A stretch of DNA of 64,000 nt from positions 32,888,066 through 32,952,065 of the forward strand of contig CM036765.1 in the NCBI GenBank assembly GCA_020796225.1. Reading direction: 5' to 3'. The stretch is from Arion vulgaris (lineage: Eukaryota; Mollusca; Gastropoda; Stylommatophora; Arionidae). Position numbers and translations under genes: made by a program. Shown piece by piece: positions 1-10,727 of this stretch (its first letter is position 1; the number at the start of each line of letters is the position of its first letter). The notes below the pieces were generated by a model. The model was not told where the DNA came from. It saw nothing but the letters and a program-made list of their open reading frames with translations, and made no database searches.

Positions 1-398
1 CTGGAACCCAAGCTAGGTATGCCATATTACATTAATGTCTATACTATGTGTGTATACAGTGAACTACTACCATGTGATAGAACAAAGACAGTATATAAGA
101 TGAAATTTAATCTCGATCAGATGAGACAACGTTGAAATACATAGACAATACTTCAAGCAAACATAATTAATTTCTCTTTGCTCAGTTGTCAGTAATATCT
201 ACAGATAATTAATTTCTCTTTGTCCAGTCATCAGTAATATCTACAGATAATGTACTTTCTATTTGTTCAGTCATCAGTAATATCTACAGATAATTAGTTT
301 CTCTTTGTTCAGTCGTCAGTAATATTTACAGGTAATTAATTTCTCTTTGTTCAGTCGTTGGTAATATCTACAGATAATTATTAATTGCTCTGTGTTCA

Positions 399-868
399 TC
401 ATCAAGTAGCTTGTCTCTTCCTAAACTTGGCTCCTATGACAGCAGTCCTGAAAAAACTCTCTGTTCTGTGCAAGATGGCCGGCATCAGCAGCAGTCATTG
501 GCTGAAATCAGATGCACATGTCCTAAACGTGTAGAAGTCTATTCATTTAGGGCCTACAAAATCAATGTGCAACGTATACAAGTTCTTGGCAAAGATCAAA
601 CATATCACAAAGAGTGATTAAAATTGGTCGTAAAGAAAGAACACGAATTGAAGAAGCAGCAGTCATTCTCAGATTGTCAATGACATCTTGCACCCATCGT
701 CTTCTAGGTACTTTATCATGGGTTTCTTGGCAGTATAAGAAGGTAGTTTGCCATTGCTTTCCTTCTGGGCAGTGACTTTTCTAGTCGGAGATCGCAGCCA
801 TTGTCTTTACAATTGAGATCATCTTCCTACCATCCAAGAGTGGAGACCATTACCAGCAATAAGCGCTG
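399..868 (-). mobile_element. LINE-X 3' fragment inserted in the 42-bp array
   Basis: The left end TCATCAAGTAGCTTGTCTCT and following sequence match the antisense LINE tail at 45885-46030 (AAACTTGGC, GACAGCAGTCCTGAAAAAC, GTCAATGACATCTTGCAC). A 9-bp target-site duplication flanks the insert. A SINE interrupts it at 500-654. The right third (about 710-868) does not align with the 46-kb copy by eye and its origin is unclear. Confidence 0.75.
500..654 (+). mobile_element. SINE-A, 5'-short copy with 13-bp TSD
   Basis: The insert starts GGCTGAAATCAGATGC and ends in a GAA-rich tail. It sits in the LINE fragment between two copies of AGCAGCAGTCATT (487-499 and 655-667). The uninterrupted LINE at 45965-46000 shows the empty site. 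It lacks the 5' META-like core found in the copies at 5433 and 8204; the copy at 46722 stops at the same point, so a short subfamily is likely. Confidence 0.88.
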
Positions 869-1305
869 CTGTGTTCAGTGTCAGTAATATCTACAGATAA
901 TTCATTTCTATGTGTTCAGTCGTCGGTAATATCTACAGATAATTCATTTCTTTGTGTTCAGTCGTCAGTAATATCCACAGATAATTAATTTCTCTGTGTT
1001 AACCAATCAATAATATCTACATATTATTAATTTCTCTGTGTTCGGTTGTCAGTAATATCTACAGATAATTAATTTCTCTGCGTTCAGTAGTCAGTAATAT
1101 CTACAGATAATTAATTTTTTTATGTGTTCAGTCGTTGATAATATCTACAGATAATTAATTTCTCTGTGTTCAGTCGTCGATAATATCTACAGATAATTAA
1201 TTTCTCTGCGTTCAGTAGTCAGTAATATCTACAGATAATTAATTTCTATGTGTTCAGTCATCTGTAACCTTTACAAACAGATCTGTGTCTTATATTTATC
1301 TTTAG

Positions 1306-1406
1306 ATATTCTTATCATTGGCAAGGGTGACTGGGATGCAAAAGTTGACAATAAAATTTTCCTGTATCTGCGTAGTAGAAACATCAATGTAGAAATTCTA
1401 CCTACG
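1306..1406 (+). CDS. NDUFAF3: NDUFAF3 orthologue, internal coding exon
   Basis: This 101-bp exon lies between a pyrimidine-rich acceptor ending TTTAG (1301-1305) and a donor GTAAGTTC starting at 1407. After two bases of a split codon it reads 33 codons beginning ILIIGKGDWDAK and ending NVEILPT. This matches the segment of NDUFAF3 just before its conserved Cys-x-Thr-Phe-Asn-Phe motif (human: VVVGTGD... then EVQDT). NDUFAF3 works with NDUFAF4 in early assembly of mitochondrial respiratory complex I and has the Mth938/DUF498 fold. The exon ends in phase 0, matching the next exon at 4436. Upstream exons, including the mitochondrial targeting part, lie outside the window. Confidence 0.9.
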
Positions 1407-1514
1407 GTAAGTTCATGATATTGACACTTTCCTAATTGTTAAAGATCTTGATGTGTTATATATGCCTGTTTCAAGTTTAAAATACTGTATTCTGTAGTAG
1501 AAAGGGTACACAGA

Positions 1515-1737
1515 CGAAGGATTGACTTAATTGCACTGAGTTTTACCCCATATGGCTCAGTTCCTTTCTGCAGAAATGGTGAGCCACCTGTCGAGAGTAT
1601 TGTATAAAACAGAAACTTTAGCTCTGGCAACAATCATAGGAATCTCTAGAAAAAATGAACTTGCGAACAGAACATTATGGAACCCACAACCTTCGGAACA
1701 CAATGCTGCAGCGTAACCACTAGCACACAGAGACCCT
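1515..1737 (-). mobile_element. SINE-C (tRNA-derived), antisense copy
   Basis: The sequence aligns with the reverse complement of the complete SINE at 39260-39505: GAAGGATTGACTT, TTTTACCCCATATGGCTCAG, GAGAGTATTG, and TAACCACTAGCACACAGAGA at the end corresponding to the tRNA A-box region. It lies in the NDUFAF3 intron. Target duplications were not resolved. Confidence 0.78.
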
Positions 1738-2289
1738 CATTCTATAGAAGAAATTGCTTAGTTCTTCATATTAATCTTATCTAGAGTTCTCTGAAATGAG
1801 GCTTGTGTTTTTCTTCTTTCTGCCTGTTTTATTTCATGTGATGCCTCTAAGGGTTTCTTGTGCACAAGTAATTTCAGAGTTGTTTTCCTTATATTTTTCT
1901 AGGTTACTTGCTTCTTCAATACTGGACTATATGTTTATGAAATGTAGGGGGTTTACTTTACCTATCTTTTCCATTGATGTACATACCTTCTTACTAAACT
2001 CTCTGTTGATAGTGGACTTTGTAGTTAATACTAAACATCAATACTACACTTAAATTTTTTGGAGCTAACACTTGTTTTCAACTTTAGGATCACTCTTTAA
2101 TTCATTTTCCATTTTTCTTGATTTTTTTTTTTTTTTCTCTAACCTTCAGCTGTTTTCTACACATTCCCCATATCTAGTGCTTAGCTTTTGTTTCATTGAA
2201 TTACATACACCTCACAGTGGTTTTGTTGACATGTCAATGGTTGTACTTGAAATTGCAGTTTTCTTATAGGTTTCTGAGTATTAATACCA

Positions 2290-2830
2290 ACTAGAAGGTA
2301 GGGGCATTTTTCAGCAAATTGAAGAACTAACAAAATCCAACATAGATTGAGTATAGCAGATCAAATCATCGGACAAATGGCACCGATTTTGAAATGCAAA
2401 CATGTCGCCATAAACACTAAAAGGACATTGTTCAACACAATCTTTCTCCCAACATTATACTATCAGTGCCAGACTTGGACTGATATCAAATGATAGAAGA
2501 AAACTGGTCATGATAAAGATGAAGTGTTTACGCAGAATGCTAGAAGTATCAAGAAGAGACCGGTTAGAAATGAAGACATCAGAAAAAAGTGGGTACAACA
2601 TCAGTACAGCTTCATTAAGAAACAACAAATTAACTGGTTCGGCCACATAAACAGATTACCAACAGACAGTGCGCCTCAAAGAGAATACTACTCCGATACT
2701 GTTAATGAAAATCAAAATGCTGTCAATGCAAAAAGGGGACCTCAGAAACAACAGGCGGTAAAAAGCACTATTTATGAAGCGCACACAAAAACCAGTTACA
2801 AAAATCTCTTCTTATCCTGACGCTGAGGTA
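2290..2830 (+). mobile_element. LINE-Y reverse transcriptase C-terminal fragment
   Basis: Broken reading frames encode a LINE post-RT region: FLPTLYYQCQTW, then a KMKCLRRML-like stretch, then INWFGHINRLP. The same segment recurs at about 60000-60480, including CTCCCAACATTATACTATCA. It is a dead fragment in the NDUFAF3 intron. Confidence 0.8.
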
Positions 2831-3033
2831 AAACAGAATTAGAGAAAATGAAACGAAAAACCCTTTTTACATCAAAATTGAAACTTCCATACATCTTATA
2901 TAACGCGTCTTTTTCACATATATATGACTGTGCCTATGACCATATACATAACTGGGAACTTCCTAGTTGGTATTATATATGATATGTGGTACCATAGGGT
3001 ATATATATATTTGAAAAAGATGCTTCATATGAT

Positions 3034-3287
3034 TCTTCTTTGAACGCTCCATATCGACCACTTGTTAACCACTCTTTGTGATTTATAAGTGATCTGAGCC
3101 TAAGAGCGATTGTACATTGTGCCAGTTATGCGCCTACAAGTAGGCCAGTACATCCATTTCTGCAATGCTTTTATTGACTAGCGTAGCTTCCTAAATCCTA
3201 CATCAGTCGCCTCTTACGACATGCCTTGTAGGTCGCAGTGGTACTATTCTTTGCTTCCCTTTCTGGCCCTGGCACCACACAGGTGCA
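3034..3287 (-). mobile_element. SINE-B, full copy with 9-bp TSD
   Basis: Antisense copy: a TTC-rich start (the GAA tail in sense), then GCTCCATATCGACCACTTGT, GTGCCAGTTATGCGCCTAC, the core GTCGCCTCTTACGACATGC and the end GGCACCACACAGG. It is flanked by TCATATGAT at 3025-3033 and 3288-3296. The core is shared with SINE-A and is characteristic of the META/RUDI-type SINEs of molluscs (recalled, not searched). Confidence 0.88.
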
Positions 3288-3569
3288 TCATATGATAAGG
3301 ATGGAAGTACCAATTTGAACAGACAACCCTATTTTTAAAAAAGTGACACAGAAATCGGATGCACTGGTCTACAGGTCTATAGGCACATAATTGGCTCAGC
3401 TTACAAACACTCTTAGGCACAAATCACAATGATGGGTTCAACAAATAGTTGATATTGAACGCACAACAAAGAAGAATAGCACAGACAATAGGATGGAAAA
3501 AGATTATATAACCGGGAACATTCTAGTTGGTATTAATACGGAGCAACCTCTATACACAACGCAATTTAT

Positions 3570-4165
3570 TTTATTGGTCTCGTCTCAGGAGACAATAGGT
3601 TTTGCGTCACATAGTTTGTTCTGTGCCGAATCACAACATCTGTTGTGGCTGTAATGGCTTATTCTGGAGTGGTCCTTGCCACAGCTGTTGCAGGTGAAAC
3701 TGGAGAGTGGAGCTGATACATAGAATGGTCTCTCTGCTCTTTCTTTTGCTTTCATAGGTGATGGTATTTTTCTACTTTTCTTTTTGAGCCATCTCTCACT
3801 GCCACTCGTCGTGCTTGTCTGTCTTTGGCCAACAGTTCCCAATTTTCTTTGTCTTTGCTGCATGAAGTTTGATCACGCTTACATGTGTCAATGAATCGTA
3901 GAATGTGCGCCATGCTGTCTAGTACCAGTTGCGAGTTGACCATATAGAATGTCCTTTGGGATTCTACCATCGCTCATACAGCACACATGTTCTAGCCGTC
4001 AGTGACTCTGCGAGGTATACATGCTTGAAATGCCAGCACTGTCCAGACCTTCTATATTGGAGATGCAGTCTTGCCATCGGATGTTGTATATTCGCCTGAG
4101 ACGGCACATGTGAAAGGTGTTAAGGCGATGTTCTTGTCTGACATGTGTTCCACGCTTCACTACTA
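3570..4165 (-). mobile_element. LINE-Z 3' end with terminal Cys/His motif
   Basis: On the minus strand, broken frames read RLRRIYNIRWQD, SDGRIPKDILYGQL, then a basic linker and FTCNSCGKDHSRISHYSHNR, a C2H2-like finger typical of the C-terminus of many APE-type LINE polyproteins. A related 3' end is at 52639-53220. It lies in the NDUFAF3 intron. Confidence 0.82.
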
Positions 4166-4435
4166 TAAGGTAGTATATATATATAATTTCTTGTACTTTT
4201 GAAGTAATGACTTCTTCAGCAATTTGTTCTATATAACAATGTTCTAAGCTTAACCCTCTGTTATCATTTTTTTTAAAAAGGCTCTTGGCCGTACTCTCTG
4301 TTCTCCATTATCTGATCTCACAGTTATGTATAATTAATCATTTAAAAACAAAACATATTGTTTTAAATATTGTGTCTAGAATTGTATTGTGTAGAAAACA
4401 TTGAAGTGCAGTTAGTTCTTTGTGACTATTTTCAG

Positions 4436-4741
4436 GAACAGGCTTGTTCAACTTTTAACTTTCTCAACTCAGAGAGGAGAGTCGTCGCTGCAGGAATAAT
4501 CCCTCCAACAAATATTCCTGACGAGTTGAATGATATTTCGTTTTCTGAGCTAAAGTTAGAGAAAATTGATGACATCAGAAGTACTAAGTTTGAGAATGCC
4601 ATAAATGCTACCGCAAGTAAGAGTTGGTCTACAATAATAAATGAGCATTCCACCAACAGAAATACACAGACTTCAAGACAATACAAGCCAGGAGATCAAG
4701 ATGAGACAAAATCAGATGACAAGGAAAGTTCTAAGAAATGA
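4436..4741 (+). CDS. NDUFAF3: NDUFAF3 orthologue, terminal coding exon
   Basis: The exon follows the acceptor TGTGACTATTTTCAG (ending 4435) and is read in phase 0 to a TGA at 4739-4741, giving 101 residues. It starts EQACSTFNFLNSERRVVAAG and continues IIPPTNIP, the conserved C-terminal core of NDUFAF3 (human: NACATFNFL... IPPP). After the core come about 70 polar residues rich in Ser, Asn, Thr and Lys, ending DDKESSKK. That tail is much longer than the short human C-terminus and looks disordered. The nearest canonical AATAAA I saw downstream is at 5719-5724, beyond a SINE, so the 3' UTR end is uncertain. The preceding 3,029-bp intron holds two LINE fragments and two SINEs. Confidence 0.9.
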   Translation, partial: EQACSTFNFLNSERRVVAAGIIPPTNIPDELNDISFSELKLEKIDDIRSTKFENAINATASKSWSTIINEHSTNRNTQTSRQYKPGDQDETKSDDKESSKK

Positions 4742-4971
4742 GAGGATTTATTTCTCTATGAAAAACAACATTTTCATGTTATTTAATGTAGATTTGTTTC
4801 TTTCTATTGTGTATCAAATGCTTCATGTGCACATTAGTCTCCCACAACACATCCTCACTAGTCCTTAGCTGTCTTATGGGTTTGTTGTCTAACATTGATA
4901 AATTCCTTTGACAAAAATTTGTTTCAAAAAGTTATATTTTATTTTTCTGAATTACTTTTCTTTATCACTTT

Positions 4972-5155
4972 GTTCCTTATCTGTACTTTACCAGTCATGT
5001 TCCTTATCTGTCCTTGTTTCTTATCTGTTCTTTATATGTCATTGTTCCTTATCTGTTCTTTATATGTCCTTGTTTCTTATCTGTTCTTTATATGTCCTTG
5101 TTCCTTATCTGTTCTTTACCAGTCCTTGTTCCTTATCTGTTCTTTATTCCTGAGC
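4972..5155. repeat. 28-bp minisatellite
   Basis: About six imperfect copies of TCCTTATCTGTTCTTTATATG plus about seven bases (GTCCTTG). It begins about 230 bp after the NDUFAF3 stop and may lie in its 3' UTR or just beyond. The hydrophobic ORFs through it are a by-product of T-rich repeats. Confidence 0.85.
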
Positions 5156-5432
5156 TTATTGTGCTATGAGAAGCCGTTATTGTGTATAAATATTTATGAA
5201 TGTTTCAAAGGTATCCTACTTAGTGTGATGAGAATTCTCTTTCTTAGACATGACCATCACTTGCTATTTAGGCTGTCTTTATTTGTGTATTGTGACTGAA
5301 TTATGAATGATACAACCTTTGTAACTGGACTATGTATACATGAACAGTGAGACACATACAGAGTTGAAGTTCCATATTGCAAAACTTACACACTTCCCAA
5401 AATGAAAAGACAGTTGTTACTTTGCTGCTTCT

Positions 5433-5682
5433 TCTTCTTCTTTGCGTTCGTTCTTTACGACCAATTGTAATCACTCTTTGTGATATGTTTGATCTTTGTC
5501 AAGAACGTGTATACGTTGCACATTGGTTTGGTAGGCCCCTAAACATATAGACTTCTACACGTTTAGGACACATGCATCCGATTTCAGCCAAACCTCCTTA
5601 GTCGCCTCTTACGACATGCGTGGCAGGTAACAGTGGTTCTATTCCTTACACCCCAAATTTGGCCCCGGTAACCACTCTGGCA
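5433..5682 (-). mobile_element. SINE-A, full-length antisense copy
   Basis: Contains the TTC-rich tail, GTTCTTTACGACCAATTGTA, GAACGTGTATACGTTGCACA, the core GTCGCCTCTTACGACATGCG and the 5' part CCAAATTTGGCCCCGGTAAC. The 9-mer GCTGCTTCT occurs at 5424-5432 and 5683-5691 and is a likely target duplication, although one side overlaps the simple tail. Confidence 0.88.
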
Positions 5683-5699
5683 GCTGCTTCTCATTTCAC

Positions 5700-6885
5700 A
5701 AAACATATATTTGAGCTTAATAAATTACTTATTCTACAGAGGTGTTGACGCCTGGGGGGATGTTCTTATACTTGCAGTGTATAATTTGTTAGTGCTTGTT
5801 TTCTGATTTGTAAGTTCTGCTTTCTGCGATGAAAGATGCATTCAACTAACTCTAATGGAATATAATGTAAACATGAAACCTGATTCCAGAAATATTTGAA
5901 CAGATGAACCTGAAACAAGAGGTCTACCCACACATGACCAATGATAGCATCAACCACCTTACAATGAGAGATCATAGCATCATTTTTCTGCTCAAAATTC
6001 ATTACATACAACTCTTTATGCACAGAATCCAACAACAACAACACACTCTAGAGTATAGAGTGACCACCTCTTCTGTTGCCAAGCATTGGATGATGACAGG
6101 AAGATTCTTCTTCCTCACAGACCAGATAAATGAAACACATGAAACAAGCAACAACTTACAAACACAGCGCATACCACTAAATTGCATTGAACCAAAGTGA
6201 ATGAGCCATGTGATGCAGAATCATTGAAGATGATGAAGAGTCCTGATTTATCTAGAAGACACAATGAAATGTTGAAAAATAACTTTGAAAGTGGTTCCTA
6301 ATATTTTCTGAAACCTGCACAAGACTTTATAATTAAATACAATTTAGATCAGTAAACTAGTGATCTTGTCTATTTTCCAATTGGGCATATGGAGCCACTA
6401 GACAGCTCAACTTGAATATTCATTCTGTCAGTGTTTTCCTATCTTTTGTCAAGATTAAAATATATTGCGTGTGATTAAATCAATAAAAATCCACTATTGC
6501 TAACACAGAATTACCACCAAAACTATGAACAGGTTAGAAGGAGTTGTTATTCTGCGTCTCAGAACAGATACAATCGACTCCACAGCCACATGTATATAAA
6601 ATACAAGATTGATAATTCACAGTATGTACATGATAATTCACAGTATGTACATGCAGATGTGAGATTACATACTTCAAAACTGTCATGAATATGATATACT
6701 GAGACAAACTCACTGGCATAGTGAAGCATCACTGGAAATTAAATTGCACAGACCTCTGTGAGAGCAGTAAATGACAGTTTAAACATGAGACAACATTGAA
6801 TATATAGACAATATTTAAAGTAATTGAAAGGGGAACAAGGACTGTTATAGGCCTCATCTAAATAATGAGAAATGCCTGCAGTCAA
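5700..6885. other. Intergenic, no gene seen
   Basis: AT-rich sequence with only short ORFs on both strands and no family match I recognise. It contains a 21-bp direct duplication (GATAATTCACAGTATGTACA plus T) at about 6612-6653. The stretch near 6790-6825 resembles 121-157 (ATGAGACAAC...AGACAATA), suggesting one more diffuse repeat. Confidence 0.5.
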
Positions 6886-6889
6886 GTCA

Positions 6890-8065
6890 ACCGTACCTTC
6901 ACGTGGTGCTCCCCATTTAAACTAACACAACTCTGACAAAAGCGAGTCCCCAGCGCTATAACTGGGACCCCAATGCTGGAAGGGATAAAATACTAGGCTA
7001 TGGCTGGGGTAAGCCAGACAAAAACCCTGGGAGGTGTGATCCCCGATAGGTGAAGCGGATGTTGGGCCCACCGGTGTGTGGACAAGTCCTGATCCCAACC
7101 AGAGCCAACTATAAACTACTGGGCCTTCGGGCTCAGGTGAGAATTGTGGGAAATCAGACCCCAACTACACCACGTGACCTCGCATTCCAGTATTGTTGTA
7201 TATAGACGAATTTATTTTAAAATCAACACAAAATGCTAACTGGATGTCATATTATGCAACAAGTTAAGTTTAACAATAAGGAATATCAATATTATAAATA
7301 TTTTTCACCAATAAATAACCATAGACTCACCGAATTGAGTAAAATTGCAAAAAGCGTGCAGTGTTCTATCAAACATCTGTTATTTCCAGATCCCTTTTCT
7401 TATCTAGGTCAGGGAATACCCTGCCAGTTGTCTGGCCTGTGCTAGAGCCTGGCTGTGTCCCAACCAAGATCACATCCAGGGAGATCACCCTGGTTAAAAA
7501 AAAAAAGCGGAGAAGGTAACTCGTAAAAACCTCTGATGCCTGACAGGCAGTATTGGGAAGAGCCAGGACATGGATAGGAAGACTCCATAACTTCCCCCAC
7601 CGAAGACGGACAGGTCAGCCAGAATGGCTTGGGCACCTAGAAATGGAAAAAGACATCAACGTACAGTACGGTTAGTGGGTATGCTCAGATATTTACAGCG
7701 CTGCTCCTGTGGACTGCCGCCAGGCGGAAGCAGCGCTGGATCCCAAGCCTCGAAGGGATCCACCTCAAACTACTGACAGTAGCTCTGCGCATCGAAGAAC
7801 CAGGATTAAGCAGAGTATTGCCTGCCACTGGTCAAAACAAGAACAGAACACTAAAGATCATGCAATGGAATACAGAAGGTGTTGCCAGAAAGAAACTCGA
7901 ACTGCAAAACTTCCTACACGAATAACAGATCGACATCGTCTGCATACAAGAAACACATCTAAATTTAAAAAAACTGCCGCTTCTACATTGGTCTATGAGA
8001 CATACAGACTGGATAGAGAGGGACACAAGGGAGGCATCATCACTCTAGTCAAAAACAACATCGCA
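6890..8065 (+). mobile_element. LINE 5' region with start of the APE endonuclease
   Basis: GC-richer leader (6890-7180 and about 7390-7830), then broken frames reading LKIMQWNTEGV, DIVCIQETHL and VKNNI, the N-terminal endonuclease motifs of APE-type LINEs (N of QWN and E of QET are metal-site residues). An AT-rich piece at about 7185-7390 may be an insertion. The coding part stops at 8065 where a SINE begins. Confidence 0.72.
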
Positions 8066-8196
8066 GCCTTTTTATTTACTAGGGTAGCTTTCCTAGGTCC
8101 TACATCAGTCGCATTTTACGACATGCCTTGTAGGTAGCAGTGGTGCTATTCTTTGCTTCCCTTGCAGGCCCCGGCACCACACGGGTGCAATGATGT
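8066..8196 (-). mobile_element. SINE-B, partial antisense copy
   Basis: Matches the 5' half of SINE-B: TTTATTTACTAGGGTAGCTT, a diverged core GTCGCATTTTACGACATGCC and CCCCGGCACCACACGGG. The GAA-tail half is missing. It adjoins the LINE endonuclease fragment on the left and a sense SINE-A on the right. Confidence 0.82.
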
Positions 8197-8203
8197 ATTT
8201 GAA

Positions 8204-8465
8204 TGTAGCCACTCCCCGAGTGGTTACCGGGTCCAAATTTGGGGTGTAAAGAATAGAACCACTGTTACCTGCCACGCTTGTCGTAAGAGGCGAGTAAGGA
8301 GGTTTGGCTGAAATCGGATGCACGTGTCCTAAACGTGTAGAAGTCTATGCGTTTAGGGCGTACCAAACCAATGTGCAACGTATACACGTTCTTGGCAAAG
8401 ATCAAACATATCACAAAGAGTGATTAAAATTGGTCTTAAAGAACAAACGCAAAGAAGAAGAAGAT
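8204..8465 (+). mobile_element. SINE-A, full-length sense copy
   Basis: Runs from CCGAGTGGTTACCGGGTCC through the core (antisense view of GTCGCCTCTTACGAC), GGCTGAAATCGGATGCACG, TGCAACGTATACACGTTC and ATCACAAAGAGTGATTAAA to the tail CAAAGAAGAAGAAG. This copy gives the clearest sense reading of the family. Confidence 0.88.
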
Positions 8466-8618
8466 GGGAGCCTCAATCTATAAAGGATCTGCTACATTTA
8501 ATAAATACTGGTATATTCAATAAGTTAACTTGTCATGTTCTATAATACTTAATCGTAGAATTAGAATAGTAAATGAAAGATTCCGTTCTCATAACATGAG
8601 ATATTGATAAGACCGTCA

Positions 8619-9030
8619 TCAGTGCACTTCAGTGAAGAACCATGTGTGCACCGATCTTTTTCTTATACAGGAAGATCTCACCGGCAGTGCACTTATTCCG
8701 TAGAACTGGCGAGGGCCCCCATTGTCATTTTGAAGATGGTCAATATTTTTGTAGTAATTTTCACTTTTAATCTTTACAATGAATTTTGCACGGATTGCGG
8801 TTTTACACACTATTTTTGTAGAGTTTCAACTGCCAAGGATTCTTAACGTTTTCAAACTGAACACAGTAAATACGTTTTATTTTTCGTCTCCGATGGGACT
8901 AGATCAATCTTACCTAAACGGAGATCAGGATTATTGGAGAAATGTCCTAATCGCTCCACGTGGAAACGTACCAGCTTTGGGGCGAGCGCCTTACTTCAAT
9001 GCCACAGAAAAAACCCACTATTTGGGGAAT
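8619..9030 (+). repeat. Dispersed repeat G, copy 1
   Basis: Aligns by eye with 39650-40060 in the same orientation: CCATGTGTGC(A/T)CCGATCT, GAAGATCTCA, GGCAGTGCAC, ATGAATTT(T/C)GC and the region of GGACTAGA. An ORF (8779-9066) crosses it, but the second copy has stops, so it is probably non-coding. The family is unidentified. Confidence 0.7.
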
Positions 9031-9079
9031 ACAGAGTTAAACCACAGCCAGGCCCTAGATAGTTAGAGTTGGCTGTGGT

Positions 9080-10510
9080 TAGACCTATATTTTTCTTTGA
9101 TCAACGGCATAATTAATATATGTGATGTAGTCAACACTACGCCGGCCGTCTTAATTTCTCAGTGTTTCTCTGTGACCCATTTGAGGCTGTGTCGGCCTAA
9201 GAACCGCAACTGTCTGAGAAAATCATATTCCAATCTGTCCAGGGCGTTTAAAGAATTATCTGTAGCACTGTTTCAAATTCGACTTTCTTCTTTAATGCTT
9301 GTATTATTATTCACATCCATATGCTGCCACAGAAAAGAAAATGAATTGAAATTCAAGTGATGAACAGTTTTATGTTGCAGCTTTAGCGATGCCCATATGC
9401 ATTTATGCGGTGCAGGTTGCTTTTTGTGGCGGTACACAGCCATTTCATTCTGGAATTAGTTCACACAGGAGACATTTCACAGTTGTTAGCATTTTGTATG
9501 ATTTTCGTTGGCACAGGAACGGAGCAATTATGGGGTGACCCGTTGCAGTGAAGTTGGAACCGTACTTATGAACTATGAACAGAAAAGTAAATGCATGTGC
9601 TCAGAAGTTGTAACTTGTTTCCCTTCTCGTGTTACCGTCACAATTTCTTCATACGAACAACCTTCGAAAATATCATGGCTAATCTACATTATATTTCACT
9701 TGTATAATCTCCACTTTTGTTAATTACGGAACCAAGGTATTACAAATTTATCATCTTTTCAATGTCTTATTACTGACAATAATTTTGGGTTGACCATTTT
9801 GCTTTGTCAGTGAAATAATATTTCTTTGTATTCAGTAAAAGGTTTTGGTCTTCCTGTTTTTTTTCCATACAAAATTATCTGTTCCAATACCATCGACACT
9901 CTGAATGTAGAACTGTTTTGTCTGCGTATCATAACTCTGAACTGTTGAATAAAAGATGTATATATCTAGTAATGATAGGTAGCGTCATGTTTTTGTAATG
10001 AAAAACTAGAAAACTTATTATAATTTATGTCTTTGCACTCAGGGCGACACCATGTTGTGCTCTACTCCGTTATGTCTGCTTGAAACTGGCAACATTAGAT
10101 CCCTTACATTAGATCCGGCGACGATTCAGAGTATTTTTTCATCACAGAAAATTGGGTACGCATTTTCAGCTTGGCGTACTAGGGAAGGGAATAAACCGTA
10201 ACAGGAACTGAACCTCACTACTCGATCGATGATTGAATCCAGGACACTACCACTGTACTTTATTTGTTACTAAGACTTTCAATGCTTTACTTTATGACGT
10301 GAAACGTCGTTTGATGTTGAAAATGCCGTTTCTTTGATTCAAAGAGATCAAAAGTAAATGACGTGTGCACATAATCACAGTCACTTGTGTTACCATTCAG
10401 ATTCTAGACGTGATTTGGATATTACAAGTTCTTTTGACCTTCCAAGTTTGCAGATTAACATAAAAAGTATATACTGTACTACTTCAGTAAGTTTTATATT
10501 TAGTACATTC
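9080..10510. other. Intergenic, no gene seen
   Basis: No ORF over about 90 codons, no tandem repeat and no recognisable mobile element. Confidence 0.5.
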
Positions 10511-10526
10511 TCTATATACTAGTAAC

Positions 10527-10727
10527 GTCCGCCTGCCCAGCATGTTCGTAGCGCTTTAGACGACGGGTGGTAAGCCTTCTGTGAGTGCGGGTTCAATTCC
10601 GCGGGCTGGCAGAAAAGCCACAGATTCTCCAGATTTACGGTGTTCGTGGCACCGAACCGAAGGGTTACGATGTCCATGGCACCGAGCCGAAGAGCTGAAA
10701 GCTCAAGTGCTTCTGGATCGAAAAAAA
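10527..10727 (+). mobile_element. SINE-H, tRNA-derived, with 13-bp TSD
   Basis: A 201-bp insert with a B-box-like GCGGGTTCAATTCCGCG near 10588-10606, arms that partly pair (CTGCCCAGC with GCTGGCAG), and an A-run tail (GATCGAAAAAAAA). ATATACTAGTAAC flanks it at 10514-10526 and 10728-10740. Right of it the sequence continues as a LINE (ACTGTTATAAGAAGG), so it inserted into or beside that LINE. The cloverleaf is too damaged for a working tRNA. Confidence 0.82.

Larger units (their letters stand above)
162..1265. repeat. 42-bp minisatellite interrupted by a LINE
   Basis: Two blocks (162-398 and 869-1265) repeat a 42-bp unit of the form ATTAATTTCTCTGTGTTCAG followed by TCGTCAGTAATATCTACAGATA. The period was measured between 1026 and 1068. 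The blocks were one array split by the insertion at 399-868, because both junctions carry the 9-mer CTGTGTTCA (390-398 and 869-877). It lies in the intron before the NDUFAF3 exon at 1306. Confidence 0.9.

Noticed and set aside
4895..5299. 134-codon hydrophobic ORF as a membrane protein
   Set aside because: The T-rich 28-bp minisatellite gives a false hydrophobic pattern; frames overlap.
8779..9066. 95-codon ORF as a host exon
   Set aside because: It lies in repeat G; the second copy at 39650 is interrupted by stops.
10560..10620. Functional tRNA gene
   Set aside because: Only a B-box-like region and partial arms are present. It sits in a TSD-flanked, A-tailed insert, so it is a SINE head.
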